Shown here: piece after piece, positions 34,143 to 42,627 of the stretch
How the letters are laid out: every line of letters begins with the position of its first letter
How positions within the stretch are numbered: position 1 is the stretch's first letter
Source of the DNA: Acidimicrobiales bacterium
Lineage (GTDB): Bacteria > Actinomycetota > Acidimicrobiia > Acidimicrobiales > Poriferisodalaceae
Direction of reading: 5' to 3'
Length of the DNA stretch: 64,000 bases
Assembly (NCBI GenBank): GCA_041394185.1
Contig: JAWKIQ010000005.1
Span: 131,001 to 195,000 of the forward strand
Notes under the pieces: generated by a model
Told to the model about the DNA's origin: nothing
The model's database searches: none
The model's input: the letters and a program-made list of their open reading frames with translations, nothing else
Translations under genes and position numbers: made by a program

Positions 34143-35215
34143 GCCAGGCTCCGCACGCCCGGGCGGAACCCACGGGCGATCAGGCCACCCCTGAACAGAT
34201 CGACCTGATCGAGGGCGATCACCATCACCATCACGCCGAAGTCGCCCTCGGGTGAGTGGGCAACCTCGAAGTCGTAGACGTTCACCAGCAGCTCGCCGGC
34301 CAGGGTGAACACCTCGGCAGCTGCGCCTGGTCGATCCGGAATGGGAATGCGCATCTCGGCCAGGTTCTCGGCCGGCGGGGCCGAAGAAGGCAGGTTGGTG
34401 CGGGCCGCCCTGGCCTTGTTCAGCGACTCGAAGATCGCGTTGCGATCGGACTGGGCGACGCTGAGCTTGAGCGCCTGCAGTTCGCCCACCAGCGCATCGA
34501 TGACACCCACGATGGCCGACTGGTTCTCGACACAGATGTCCGGCCAGATGGCCGGGTGCCCGGCCGCGATGCGGGTCATGTCTCGGAAACCGCCAGCGGC
34601 CAAACGCAACAGGGCCGCGTGGTCGACAGAGCGAGCGTCGGCCAGACGCATCAGCGCGGCGGCGGTCAAGTGCGGCACGTGGCTGACGACTGCGACTATC
34701 TCGTCGTGGCGCGACGCCTCGATGGCCAGCACATCAGACCCGAAGGCACGCACCACCGAGGCCACATCGGCGACTGTGTCGTCTGCGGTTGTGGGGTTGG
34801 GTGTCAGCACCCACACGGCGCCGTTGAACATGTCGGAGCGGCTGCCGCTGAGGCCCTCCTGCTCGCTGCCGGCCATCGGGTGGCCACCGACGAACCTCGG
34901 GTCGTCGATGGCCGTGACGATGCGCCCCTTGACCGACGCCACATCGGTCACCAGGCCCCGGGTCGAAGCCAGCACGTCCGCGGCCACCGACGGCACGGAC
35001 GAAGCCGGAGTGGCGATGAACGTGATCCGGGCATCGGGGTCGAGACCCACCGCCGAGACGATGCCTCGCTCGACGGCTTCTGACTCACGAGCGTCTACCG
35101 CGTCGGTTCCGTGCACACGCCAACCCGACTGGGCCAGCGCCAAAGCGACCGAGCCGCCGATCAGCCCCAAACCGACGACGTTGGCCGACCTGTCTGCTCC
35201 CGGATCGAGCGTCAC
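34139..35215 (-). CDS. tyrA: Prephenate dehydrogenase with C-terminal ACT domain
   Basis: This 358-residue enzyme makes 4-hydroxyphenylpyruvate for tyrosine. The Rossmann motif is VVGLGLIGGSVALAL near residue 14. The active-site region GGHPMAGSEQEGLSGS is intact, and the helical dimer domain carries SHVPHLTAAAL. A C-terminal ACT-like domain (about 285-358, MRIPIPDRPGAAAEVF) suggests feedback by an aromatic amino acid. It overlaps both neighbours by four bases, between the chorismate mutase that makes its substrate and aroA. Confidence 0.94.
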   Translation of the reverse strand: MTLDPGADRSANVVGLGLIGGSVALALAQSGWRVHGTDAVDARESEAVERGIVSAVGLDPDARITFIATPASSVPSVAADVLASTRGLVTDVASVKGRIVTAIDDPRFVGGHPMAGSEQEGLSGSRSDMFNGAVWVLTPNPTTADDTVADVASVVRAFGSDVLAIEASRHDEIVAVVSHVPHLTAAALMRLADARSVDHAALLRLAAGGFRDMTRIAAGHPAIWPDICVENQSAIVGVIDALVGELQALKLSVAQSDRNAIFESLNKARAARTNLPSSAPPAENLAEMRIPIPDRPGAAAEVFTLAGELLVNVYDFEVAHSPEGDFGVMVMVIALDQVDLFRGGLIARGFRPGVRSLA

Positions 35216-35595
35216 CTGGCCTGATCCTCGACCACCAGATCGGGCCGCAGGACCTGCGCTCCGTGGAGATACACGTGGCTGACCTGGTCACGGGTTAGGT
35301 CGGTCTCGAAGTGCATCATCAACCTGACACACAGCGGAACCGAGCCGTCGACGTCGAGCTCTTGGGCGCCCGTCATGGGCACACCCGCCAGATCGACGCC
35401 GTGGCGTGCAGCCGTTGCGGGGTGCATGCTCGAAATGTCGGGTGTGGCGGTGAACAGGATCGACACGATGTCGGGGTTGGCGATGTCGTTGCGGCGCATG
35501 ACCTCCATCACCAACTCGGGTACGCGCTCGCTCAGATCGGCGGCGGTGTCGGCATCGACGGTCGTCGCCCCTCGGGCGGCTCTGACAGATCTCAC
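35212..35595 (-). CDS. aroH: Chorismate mutase, AroH class
   Basis: This is 127 residues, the same length as the Bacillus subtilis AroH enzyme. It has the N-terminal RAARGATTVD with the active-site arginine, ILFTATPDISSMHPATAAR, the ELDVDGSVPLCVR segment with the catalytic Glu/Cys/Arg cluster, and HVYLHGAQVLRPDL. It converts chorismate to prephenate for TyrA, whose gene it overlaps by four bases. The GTG at 35595 was chosen from family length; the longer frame above it is unlike protein and overlaps rluB. Confidence 0.92.
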   Translation of the reverse strand: MRSVRAARGATTVDADTAADLSERVPELVMEVMRRNDIANPDIVSILFTATPDISSMHPATAARHGVDLAGVPMTGAQELDVDGSVPLCVRLMMHFETDLTRDQVSHVYLHGAQVLRPDLVVEDQAR

Positions 35596-35612
35596 GGCCG
35601 ACGATCGTAGTG

Positions 35613-36342
35613 TCAACGTGGCTGGGCGGCGGCGTACAAGCTGCGCACCTCTTCTGAGGTCAGCTCGCGCCACTGGCCTGGCTTGAGTTTGGGGTCGGTC
35701 AGGGGGCCTATACGCGTGCGCACCAGCCGCTTGACAGGATGACCGACCGACTCGCACATCCGCCTGACCTGGCGGTTGCGGCCTTCGTGGATGACCAGCT
35801 TCAGCAGGTCAGGGCCGGGCTGTGAGACCTTTGCCGGAGCGGTCATGCCGTCGTCGAGTTCGACGCCCTCGCGCAGACGCCGCAACCACACCCCTGGACG
35901 GCGTTCCCTCGACGTGGGCCAGATACTCCTTGTCGACGCCGAACGACGGGTGGGTCAGGCGATGGGTTAGGTCGCCGTCGTTGGTCATGATGATCAGACC
36001 TTCGGTTTCGAAGTCGAGGCGACCGACCGGAAAGACGCGAGGTTCGGCGGGAACCAGATCGACAACGGTCTTGCGACCCTCGGGATCGTTCGCGGTCGAC
36101 ACGACCTTGGCCGGCTTGTTCAAGAGCCGGTAGACCAGGTCGGGTTTCACAGGTACCCGGTTGCCGTCGATCTCGACCACGGCTGTCTCGAGATCGATGC
36201 GTTGGCCCAGGCTCGCGACGCCTCCATTGACGGTGACGCGCTCGGCGGCGATCAGGTCTTCGCAAACCCGCCGGCTGCCGATGCCCAACCGGGCCAGCAC
36301 CTTTTGAAGTCGCTCGCCCTGCGGATCGTGCGAATCGGTCAT
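35613..36342 (-). CDS. rluB: Pseudouridine synthase RluB-like, interrupted by a one-base frameshift
   Basis: An S4 domain (GERLQKVLARLGIGSRR) is followed by the RsuA/RluB catalytic domain with VGRLDFETEGLIIMTNDGDLT, which holds the catalytic aspartate. The first frame runs from 36342 to VEGTPSRG. At a run of four C on the plus strand (35891-35894, GGGG in the gene) it must shift to reach LRRLREGVELDDG, KLVIHEGRNRQVRRM and the proper end. Removing one G gives a complete protein of about 242 residues. The enzyme modifies 23S rRNA near the peptidyl-transferase centre. A consensus error is likely because the rest is fully conserved. It overlaps scpB by four bases. Confidence 0.9.
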
Positions 36343-36974
36343 GTCCGGTGGCCGTCGAGGCCCTTGGTGACCGCCTCGCGAGCCGCTTGCTGCTCGTCGG
36401 GGGTACGAAGACCCTTCTCGAGGGCCTCCACGATGTCGCCCTCTGGCACGAACCCGCCCAGCGGCGGCAGGTCGTCTGGGGTGTCGAGGCCCAGCTTCTC
36501 GAGGAACAGGGCGGTGGTGCCGTACAGCACCGCCTGGCCCGGGCCGGCGTCGCGGCCGACCTCGGCGACATATCCCCTGGTCTCGAGCGAGCGCATGACG
36601 CCGTCGACGTTGACTCCCCGGATGGCGGCCACCTGGGCCCGCGAGATCGGCTGCTTGTAGGCCACGATGGCGAGGGTCTCCATCGCAGCGGCCGAGAGCC
36701 GTGCCGACTGTCCCTCCAGCACGAAGCGCTCTACGTATGCAACCTGCTCGGCCGACGTCTGATATCGGTAGCCGCCCGCCACCCGGGCGATCGTGAAACC
36801 CCTGCCCTGCTGGCGATACTCGGCGGCGAGATCGCGGCACATCTGCTCGACGGTGGCCGTCGACACCTCGAGCAACTGGGCCAACAGGTTGGGATCGACT
36901 GGCTGGTCTGCGGCGATGAGCACCGCCTCGAGAGCCGCCCGAATCTCGAGGGGCGGCTGATTGGGCATGTTCAT
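36339..36974 (-). CDS. scpB: Segregation and condensation protein ScpB
   Basis: This is about 211 residues from the ATG at 36974. ScpB is the winged-helix partner of the Smc-ScpA complex, which condenses and segregates chromosomes. Family segments are EIRAALEAVLIAADQPV, ETLAIVAYKQPISRAQVAAIRGV and the second winged helix with YGTTALFLEKLGL. The frame remains open 18 codons further into scpA, but the start four bases after the scpA stop gives the usual N-terminus. It overlaps rluB by four bases. Confidence 0.94.
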   Translation of the reverse strand: MNMPNQPPLEIRAALEAVLIAADQPVDPNLLAQLLEVSTATVEQMCRDLAAEYRQQGRGFTIARVAGGYRYQTSAEQVAYVERFVLEGQSARLSAAAMETLAIVAYKQPISRAQVAAIRGVNVDGVMRSLETRGYVAEVGRDAGPGQAVLYGTTALFLEKLGLDTPDDLPPLGGFVPEGDIVEALEKGLRTPDEQQAAREAVTKGLDGHRT

Positions 36975-36978
36975 GTGA

Positions 36979-37773
36979 CTATCCGCTGTAGACATCGACA
37001 TCGAACGATAGGTCGGCGGGGTCGTCATCGGACTTGCCGGTCCATTCGATTTCGAGGTCTCCGAAGTTGCGCACCTGGGCGAGCTCGACCAGCCCGGCTT
37101 TGAACAGCTCGAGCACAGCGAGGAACCTCACCACGATGTCGAGGCGGGCAACGAGGCTGTCGGTGAGGGTGCGAAACGTCACCCGGCCCAGTCTGGGCAA
37201 CTCGTCGGCGAGCTCGCGCACAGCATCGGTGACCGATACACGGATGGGTGCGATGTGATCGGTCTCCACCTTCGCTACAGGCTTTGGAGTGATAGCCCGT
37301 ACGAATGCCCGGCGCAGATCGTCTGGAACGACGTTGGCCAACAGATCGGGGGTGAGCTCGTGGAAACGCTCGTCTGGGCCCGCCACTCTGGGGAAACAAA
37401 GCGACGCGTCGTCGGCGATGGCTCGCATGGCCGCGGCCGCGTTCTTGAACGTCTTGCACTCGATGAGGCGCGCCAGAAGGAGATCTCGTTCCTCCCAAAG
37501 CATCAACTCGTCGTCGAGATCGATGTCGGCGGCCGACGGCAACAAACGGCGGGTCTTGAGCTCGACGAGGGTGGCGGCGATCAACAAGAACTCGGTGGCG
37601 ATCTCGAGGTCTAGTTCGGTGCTGGCCTCGGTCATCTTGTCGAGTTCGACCAGGTACGCGTCGACAACAGCCGAGAGCTGGATCTCGTACAGATCGACCT
37701 CTTCACGCAAGATCAGGTGAAGAAGCAGATCGAACGGTCCCTCGAAGACCTCTGTTTGGACCGCATACGGCAT
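36979..37773 (-). CDS. scpA: Segregation and condensation protein ScpA
   Basis: This is a 264-residue kleisin of the Smc complex. The N-terminus VFEGPFDLLLHLILREEVDLYEI is diagnostic, with the middle YLVELDKMTEASTELDLEIATEFLLIAATLVELKTRRLLP. The C-terminal winged helix (VTFRTLTDSLVARLDIVVRFLAVLELFKAGLVEL) contacts Smc. It is the first gene of the operon down to plsC. In mycobacteria parA precedes it; here a divergent plus-strand gene does instead. Confidence 0.96.
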   Translation of the reverse strand: MPYAVQTEVFEGPFDLLLHLILREEVDLYEIQLSAVVDAYLVELDKMTEASTELDLEIATEFLLIAATLVELKTRRLLPSAADIDLDDELMLWEERDLLLARLIECKTFKNAAAAMRAIADDASLCFPRVAGPDERFHELTPDLLANVVPDDLRRAFVRAITPKPVAKVETDHIAPIRVSVTDAVRELADELPRLGRVTFRTLTDSLVARLDIVVRFLAVLELFKAGLVELAQVRNFGDLEIEWTGKSDDDPADLSFDVDVYSG

Positions 37774-37779
37774 CGAAAC

Positions 37780-37785
37780 ACCCTA
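37780..37785 (-). promoter_or_regulatory. Possible leaderless -10 element of the scpA operon
   Basis: TAGGGT on the minus strand is followed by six bases and then the scpA ATG, the same -10 to start spacing as the other leaderless promoters in this window. No good -35 (weak TGGAAT 18 bases above) and no Shine-Dalgarno are seen. Confidence 0.35.
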
Positions 37786-37857
37786 TCTCCGCCCCAGGAC
37801 CGAATTCCACCCCTGTAATTAGGGCTGGCGGGCCGGCTGCATGGGACAGTGGATGGA

Positions 37858-38442
37858 ATGGTGCTCGACCGGTTCCGAAAGCCCTTCCCAGCCGACCAAC
37901 GACTGAACGCCACAAACGAGACCGCTCAGGCGTGGGACCGCATCATACGCGCCGATCGCGCAATAGCGGTCTTCAGGGTTCAGGCGCGCCTGGCCCGAAA
38001 GGCGGTTGCCCGCATCGCCGGCCGAGATGGACCGCCCGAGCGCCTCGAGAGGCACAGCCAGGTGACCGACTTCGAGTGGGCGGGTCAGGCGAAGATGGTG
38101 GTGGCAAAGACCTCACCAGGGCTGAGGGCAGGTCAGCCCCTGCACCGCAAGCTCTTGAAGACCGAGTTCGTCACCGGATTCCCCGACGGCTGGCTGCGCA
38201 TGTCGACCGTCGAGGTCCTTTGGCAGCCGACACCGGAGGGGCCCGGGCGATCAAGCACCTCCGTCGATGTGGCCCGAATGCCCGCAACAGACATCGTCGA
38301 CATCGAGCTGGTCGATCTGGGCCGCCACGGAGCCGGCATGACCATCACCGGCACCCACGACGACCAGCTCTGGCTGTTGGTGCCCGACCGCAAGAAACTG
38401 GACGTCATGGCCGCCTCACTTCGCTACGGTGACGCCTCATGA
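37858..38442 (+). CDS. Conserved hypothetical protein upstream of trpS
   Basis: This is about 194 residues from the ATG at 37858 (a GTG at 37849 is possible). It is a soluble protein with an N-terminal basic helical part (IFRVQARLARKAV-like) and a C-terminal beta-rich part (FPDGWLRMSTVEVLW, VDIELVDLGRHGAGMTITGTHDDQLWLLVPD). The pattern could be a PH-like or lipid-binding fold, but I do not recognise the family. The stop overlaps the trpS start by four bases (ATGA), so it is co-translated with trpS. Confidence 0.65.
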   Translation: MVLDRFRKPFPADQRLNATNETAQAWDRIIRADRAIAVFRVQARLARKAVARIAGRDGPPERLERHSQVTDFEWAGQAKMVVAKTSPGLRAGQPLHRKLLKTEFVTGFPDGWLRMSTVEVLWQPTPEGPGRSSTSVDVARMPATDIVDIELVDLGRHGAGMTITGTHDDQLWLLVPDRKKLDVMAASLRYGDAS

Positions 38443-39428
38443 CTCGAGTGTTCTCTGGCATACAACCAACGGGCGAAATGCATCTGGGCAACTATCTCGG
38501 GGCCGTTCGCCAGTGGGTGGTCGATCAGCACGTTCACGACTCGATCTTCTGCGCCGTCGACCTTCACGCAGTGACCACCCAGCAAGACCCGGCCGAGCTT
38601 CGTACCAAGACGCTCGAGACCGTCGCCGGCCTCATTGCAGCCGGCCTCGACCCCGAGGTCTGCATCCTGTTCGTCCAGAGCCACGTGCACGAGCACACCG
38701 ACCTGGCTTGGCTGCTCGAGTGCACCGTGTCGTTCGGCGAACTCAGCCGCATGACCCAGTTCAAGGACAAGTCGGCTCGCCAGTCGGGCGACTTCGTATC
38801 GGCCGGCCTGTTCACCTACCCGGCTTTGATGGCCGCCGACATCCTGCTCTACGACACCAACTTCGTGCCGGTGGGCGACGACCAGCGCCAACACCTCGAG
38901 CTGGCGCGCGACGTCGCCATTCGATTCAACTCGAGATACGGCGACACGTTCGTGGTGCCCGAGGCCACAATCCCCAAGACCGCAGCGCGGGTCATGGACC
39001 TCCAGGCCCCCGAGAACAAGATGTCCAAGTCTGCAGACACCATGGCCGGATGTGTGCTGGTGTTCGAGGAACCTTCGGCCATCACCAAGAAGTTCAAGCG
39101 GGCGGTCACCGACTCTGACACCGAGGTGCGCTTCGACCCCGAGACCAAGCCGGGCGTCTCCAACCTGCTGTCGATCCTGGCGGCCGCCACCGGCACCGAA
39201 CCCCAGGCCGCAGCCGCCGAATACACGCGTTACGGAGACCTCAAGGTCGCAACCGCCGACGCCGTCGTGGCCGTGCTCGAACCGATACAGGCTCGACGGG
39301 CCGAGCTGCTGGCCGACCCTGCCGAGCTCTCTCGGCTCATCGAGATCGGCGCTGCGAAGGCCCAAGAGGTCGCCGCCGGGGCGATGGACCGGGCACGCGA
39401 CGCCATGGGTTTCCTTCCCCGGGGCTGA
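38439..39428 (+). CDS. trpS: Tryptophan-tRNA ligase
   Basis: This is a 329-residue class I aminoacyl-tRNA synthetase that charges tRNA-Trp. The HIGH-type motif is GIQPTGEMHLGNYLGA at residues 7-22, and the KMSKS motif is ENKMSKSADT. Substrate-pocket stretches such as FTYPALMAADILLYDTNFVPVGDDQRQHLELARD are standard. It is coupled upstream to the 37858 gene and followed within 12 bases by the DUF1704 gene. Confidence 0.97.
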   Translation: MTRVFSGIQPTGEMHLGNYLGAVRQWVVDQHVHDSIFCAVDLHAVTTQQDPAELRTKTLETVAGLIAAGLDPEVCILFVQSHVHEHTDLAWLLECTVSFGELSRMTQFKDKSARQSGDFVSAGLFTYPALMAADILLYDTNFVPVGDDQRQHLELARDVAIRFNSRYGDTFVVPEATIPKTAARVMDLQAPENKMSKSADTMAGCVLVFEEPSAITKKFKRAVTDSDTEVRFDPETKPGVSNLLSILAAATGTEPQAAAAEYTRYGDLKVATADAVVAVLEPIQARRAELLADPAELSRLIEIGAAKAQEVAAGAMDRARDAMGFLPRG

Positions 39429-39439
39429 ACAAGACGGCG

Positions 39440-40723
39440 ATGGACCCCACCGAGGTTCCGCTCGAGACCATCAGAGAACTCTCGGATGCTCTGGTCGAGC
39501 TTCAGAGGCCAATCCGGGTGTTGGACGCGGTGGCGTGGGACGACTCGGTGCGGGCCAGGTTCTTCGCCGCTGGGGCCGGCTCTCAACCCCAGGTAGACCG
39601 CGACTACTACCTGCAGAACCGGGCTCTGGGGTTCGACCCGCAATCCCAGATCGCCGGATTCGAGGCACTGAGGGCGCGCATCACGAACCAGATGGGCGAT
39701 TCAGCGGTGGGTTCGCTGATGACCAGCCGGGTCGACGAGTACATGACGGTCATCGAGATGCTGGGCGCTCGTGGAACCACGGCCTTCACTCCCCTGTCGA
39801 CCGGGTTGTACGGCGGCGTCAACGACCTGACGCACCCCGGTGGCCCCTCCCTGCTCGAACTCGGCGAGATCATGGACGACGCCCTCACCAGCATCGCCGA
39901 CGGACCTTGGGAAGCCCCCGAAGGGCGCAGCTTCGACGCGTCGGTGGCCGTCAAGATCCTGGGCCGGCGCCTGTCCTCGGTCTGGGGAGACGAACAGATA
40001 AGCGTGATCCTCGACGACGGCATCGTCGCCGACGCGGCTGCGGGCTCCGATTACATCAAGCTGCGGGCCGACGCCGAGTTCACAGACCGAGACCTGCGGG
40101 TGCTCGAGGTTCACGAAGGGTGGGTGCACGTGGCCACCTCGCTGAACGGCCGGCGCCAGCCGTGGTGCACGTTCCTGGGCAAGGGAACCCCGTCCACCAC
40201 GGTCACCCAGGAGGGGCTGGCCGTTTTCTCCGAGATAACCACCCTTTCGTCTACCCCCAGCCGCCTCGCCAAGATCACGCGACGCATGCACGCCATCGGC
40301 ATGGCGGCCTCGGGGGCGACCTTCCTCGACGTCTATCGATGGTTCATCGACGAGGGCCTCGACGACGCCAACGCTTGGACCTCGGCTGTGCGCGTGTTCA
40401 GGGGCAGCACCCCCACCGGCGGCCCCTTCACCAAGGACCTGGTCTACATCCGCGGCTTTCTCGAGGTCTACGACGCGATGCGCCTCGCAGTCAGGAAAGG
40501 TCTGCTCGACCGGCTGCCGCTGTTGTGGGTGGGCAAGCTGGCCATCCGCGAGCTGGGCCTCTTCTCGCGGCTAACCGAACAAGGTGTGGTCGCCAGGCCG
40601 GCGATCCTGCCGCCCAACGTCTCCGATGTTTCGGCGCTGGCCGCGTGGCTGGCCTTCTCGAACCTGCTGAACCGGATAGACCTGGCTGCGATGGAGGTCG
40701 AACTCGGCTCGGCTCTCGACTGA
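39440..40723 (+). CDS. DUF1704 (QEGLA-motif) metallopeptidase-like protein, MATCAP family
   Basis: This is 427 residues with the zinc-peptidase pattern HExxxH at His225-Glu226-x3-His230 (EVHEGWVHVATSLNG) and the later QEGLA motif at 257-261, whose Glu258 is the likely third zinc ligand. The family includes human tyrosine carboxypeptidases MATCAP/TMCP, which remove C-terminal tyrosine from tubulin. In bacteria it is known only as the 'flavohemoglobin expression-modulating QEGLA' group. No signal peptide is visible, so it should be cytoplasmic. It is next to trpS (12-base gap), probably in one operon. The substrate is unknown. Confidence 0.85.
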   Translation: MDPTEVPLETIRELSDALVELQRPIRVLDAVAWDDSVRARFFAAGAGSQPQVDRDYYLQNRALGFDPQSQIAGFEALRARITNQMGDSAVGSLMTSRVDEYMTVIEMLGARGTTAFTPLSTGLYGGVNDLTHPGGPSLLELGEIMDDALTSIADGPWEAPEGRSFDASVAVKILGRRLSSVWGDEQISVILDDGIVADAAAGSDYIKLRADAEFTDRDLRVLEVHEGWVHVATSLNGRRQPWCTFLGKGTPSTTVTQEGLAVFSEITTLSSTPSRLAKITRRMHAIGMAASGATFLDVYRWFIDEGLDDANAWTSAVRVFRGSTPTGGPFTKDLVYIRGFLEVYDAMRLAVRKGLLDRLPLLWVGKLAIRELGLFSRLTEQGVVARPAILPPNVSDVSALAAWLAFSNLLNRIDLAAMEVELGSALD

Positions 40724-40744
40724 CCTGGTCGCCGGCCCGGCCGC

Positions 40745-41521
40745 TCAGGTCGATTTCGGAATCCAGCTAGCGGGTCGCTTTTCGAGGTACGCAGCCATGC
40801 CCTCGCGTGCCTCATCGCTGCGGAACATCTCGGCGCTTCGCCGCGACATGAGTTCGAATGCGTCGGCGACCGGCATCGGAGGCACCTGGGCGATTATCTC
40901 CTTGGCCGCGGCCAGAGCGGCGGGGCCGCCAGCCAGCAGATCGGCGACGACCTCGTCGACCGCAGCGTCCAGTTGGTCGGCCGGCACGGCCGCATTGATC
41001 AGGCCCATTCGCACCGCCTCGGGGGCCAGGAACCGGTTGCCGCGCAAGATGGCGGCTCTGGCGTCCGCAGGCCGCATCTTCGGCAGGCACACCACGGCGA
41101 TCATCGCCGGGGCCACGCCGATCCTCACCTCGGTGAAGCCCATCTTGGCCGTGTCGATCGCAATGGAGATGTCCACGGACGCCGCTATGCCCATACCGCC
41201 TGCGACACAGTGGCCATTGATCTTGCCGACATAGGGTTTTGGCGAGTTCAGAAACCGGCCGAACAGGTCCGAAGCCTCAACCTGGCGGACCGGCTCTTCG
41301 CTGGCCGACCGGCCAGATCTCTGCGCCAGGTTGGCCCCGGCGCAGAAAGTGTTCCCCGAGTTGGTCAGCACAATTACCCGCACCGAATCGTCGGCCTCGG
41401 CCGCGTCGCAGGCGTCCATCAACTCGGCCAGGAGCTGCGGCGTCAACGAGTTCTTACGCTCGACGTCGTCGAGGCTGATCGTGCAGACGCCCCCGCTGGT
41501 CTTGCTGCTGACGATGCTCAT
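40745..41521 (-). CDS. Enoyl-CoA hydratase/isomerase family protein
   Basis: This is a 258-residue crotonase. The oxyanion hole is formed by the FCAGANLAQR and GHCVAGGMGIAASVD segments. The position usually holding the first catalytic glutamate (around MGFTEVRIGVAPAM) carries Glu in FTEVRIG, and the second (usually a Glu about 20 residues later) is not obvious. The exact reaction (hydration, isomerisation or other) is therefore open. The start at 41521 (MSIVSSKTSGG) is preferred over a ten-residue extension. It converges with the DUF1704 gene. Confidence 0.9.
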   Translation of the reverse strand: MSIVSSKTSGGVCTISLDDVERKNSLTPQLLAELMDACDAAEADDSVRVIVLTNSGNTFCAGANLAQRSGRSASEEPVRQVEASDLFGRFLNSPKPYVGKINGHCVAGGMGIAASVDISIAIDTAKMGFTEVRIGVAPAMIAVVCLPKMRPADARAAILRGNRFLAPEAVRMGLINAAVPADQLDAAVDEVVADLLAGGPAALAAAKEIIAQVPPMPVADAFELMSRRSAEMFRSDEAREGMAAYLEKRPASWIPKST

Positions 41522-41566
41522 CGGCTGCCCCTCCCAACCCCGTCGGGGCAACCTACCTCAGAGCGC

Positions 41567-41899
41567 CTACGCCAGTTCGAATCGCACCAGCGAACCGCCG
41601 TTGGGCAGTTTCGACACGCGGGCAGTCGCATTGTGGCGCCGGCCCGCTGTCCACACCTGAGCCTCGGGGTTGGCTTCGAGGTTCATGACCCACTGGCTGT
41701 TGGGCCGCACGGTCGACGCGACCACCGCGTCGCCCAGACGCACACCGAGCAACGGAACCCTCCTGGGCAACCCGCTCTTGCGGCCGATGGTCTGCACCAC
41801 GACCGCTCCAGGGCCCAGGCACGAGCTGCCGATGCCGGTCTTCACCGCGGGCTCTACCAGGCTGTTCAGCGTCCTGAAGAACGTTCGCTGATCGATCAT
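41567..41899 (-). CDS. Deazaflavin-dependent nitroreductase-like protein (DUF385/Ddn type)
   Basis: This is a 110-residue single-domain protein of the split beta-barrel family that includes mycobacterial Ddn and other F420-dependent quinone reductases. Typical segments are VVVQTIGRKSGLPRRVPLLGV, STVRPNSQWVMNLEANPEAQVW and a final beta strand. It likely binds F420 and reduces a quinone or similar acceptor. The N-terminus is short compared with Ddn (about 150 residues), so binding of the acceptor may differ. The start is the ATG at 41899. Confidence 0.8.
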   Translation of the reverse strand: MIDQRTFFRTLNSLVEPAVKTGIGSSCLGPGAVVVQTIGRKSGLPRRVPLLGVRLGDAVVASTVRPNSQWVMNLEANPEAQVWTAGRRHNATARVSKLPNGGSLVRFELA

Positions 41900-41961
41900 C
41901 GGTCGAAGCGTACTGATCCGGCGCCCCGATAGGGGCGCTGGGGACAGACACTTCGGGAGGG

Positions 41962-42627
41962 TCAGGTGGCGAGGGAGACGCTGACGCCCAGGTGCAACGC
42001 AGCGCCTATCAGCACGGCCAGGTGCCAGGTCTCGTGAAAACCGAAGGTCGAGGGCCACGGGTCTGGCCTGCGAGCTATCAACACCAACCCGCCGAGCAGA
42101 TAGACGGCGCCGCCAGCCACGATCACACCCACCGTGGCCCAGCCCATCGACGACACCATCCACGGCAGCAACACCACCGCAGCACCCGCCAGGGTTGCGT
42201 ACATCCAGCTGTGCATGCGCTCTTGCCCCAGCTCGAGTCGACGCAACTTGATGCTCATCGAGTTGATGGCAACCGCCCACACCACCACCAGGGCTGGCAG
42301 GCCCAGCCAGGGTTCCAGCGCCAGGGTCAGAACCGGCGTGTACGACCCCGCGATGAGGCCGTAGATGGCCGCGTGGTCGAGCCGCCTCGCCAGGCGTCGC
42401 ACCCGATCGTCAGGAGCGTGCCGGTGATAGAACGCGCTGGTGCACAGCAACACCAGCAAGGTCACCAGGTGAACTGTCAACGCCGCGGTGGCCAGGGGTC
42501 CGTCGGCGGCGATCGCCAGCGGCACACAAACCAGCGCCACCGCTACGGCTGCGGCCTCGTGCAGCAGACCACGAAGCGCGGGTGGTTCGGTTCGCGCCCT
42601 CAGCAGATTCGACCTGCGACCGCTCAT
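41962..42627 (-). CDS. Hemolysin III / PAQR-family membrane protein
   Basis: This is a 221-residue seven-helix membrane protein. The putative metal-site motifs of the PAQR superfamily are all present: TSAFYHRH in helix 2, RLDHAAIYGLIAG in helix 3, and FGFHETWHL before the last helix. Bacterial members are called hemolysin III or YqfA and may act on membrane lipids. It overlaps the sugar dehydrogenase gene by four bases and ends that operon. Confidence 0.9.
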   Translation of the reverse strand: MSGRRSNLLRARTEPPALRGLLHEAAAVAVALVCVPLAIAADGPLATAALTVHLVTLLVLLCTSAFYHRHAPDDRVRRLARRLDHAAIYGLIAGSYTPVLTLALEPWLGLPALVVVWAVAINSMSIKLRRLELGQERMHSWMYATLAGAAVVLLPWMVSSMGWATVGVIVAGGAVYLLGGLVLIARRPDPWPSTFGFHETWHLAVLIGAALHLGVSVSLAT

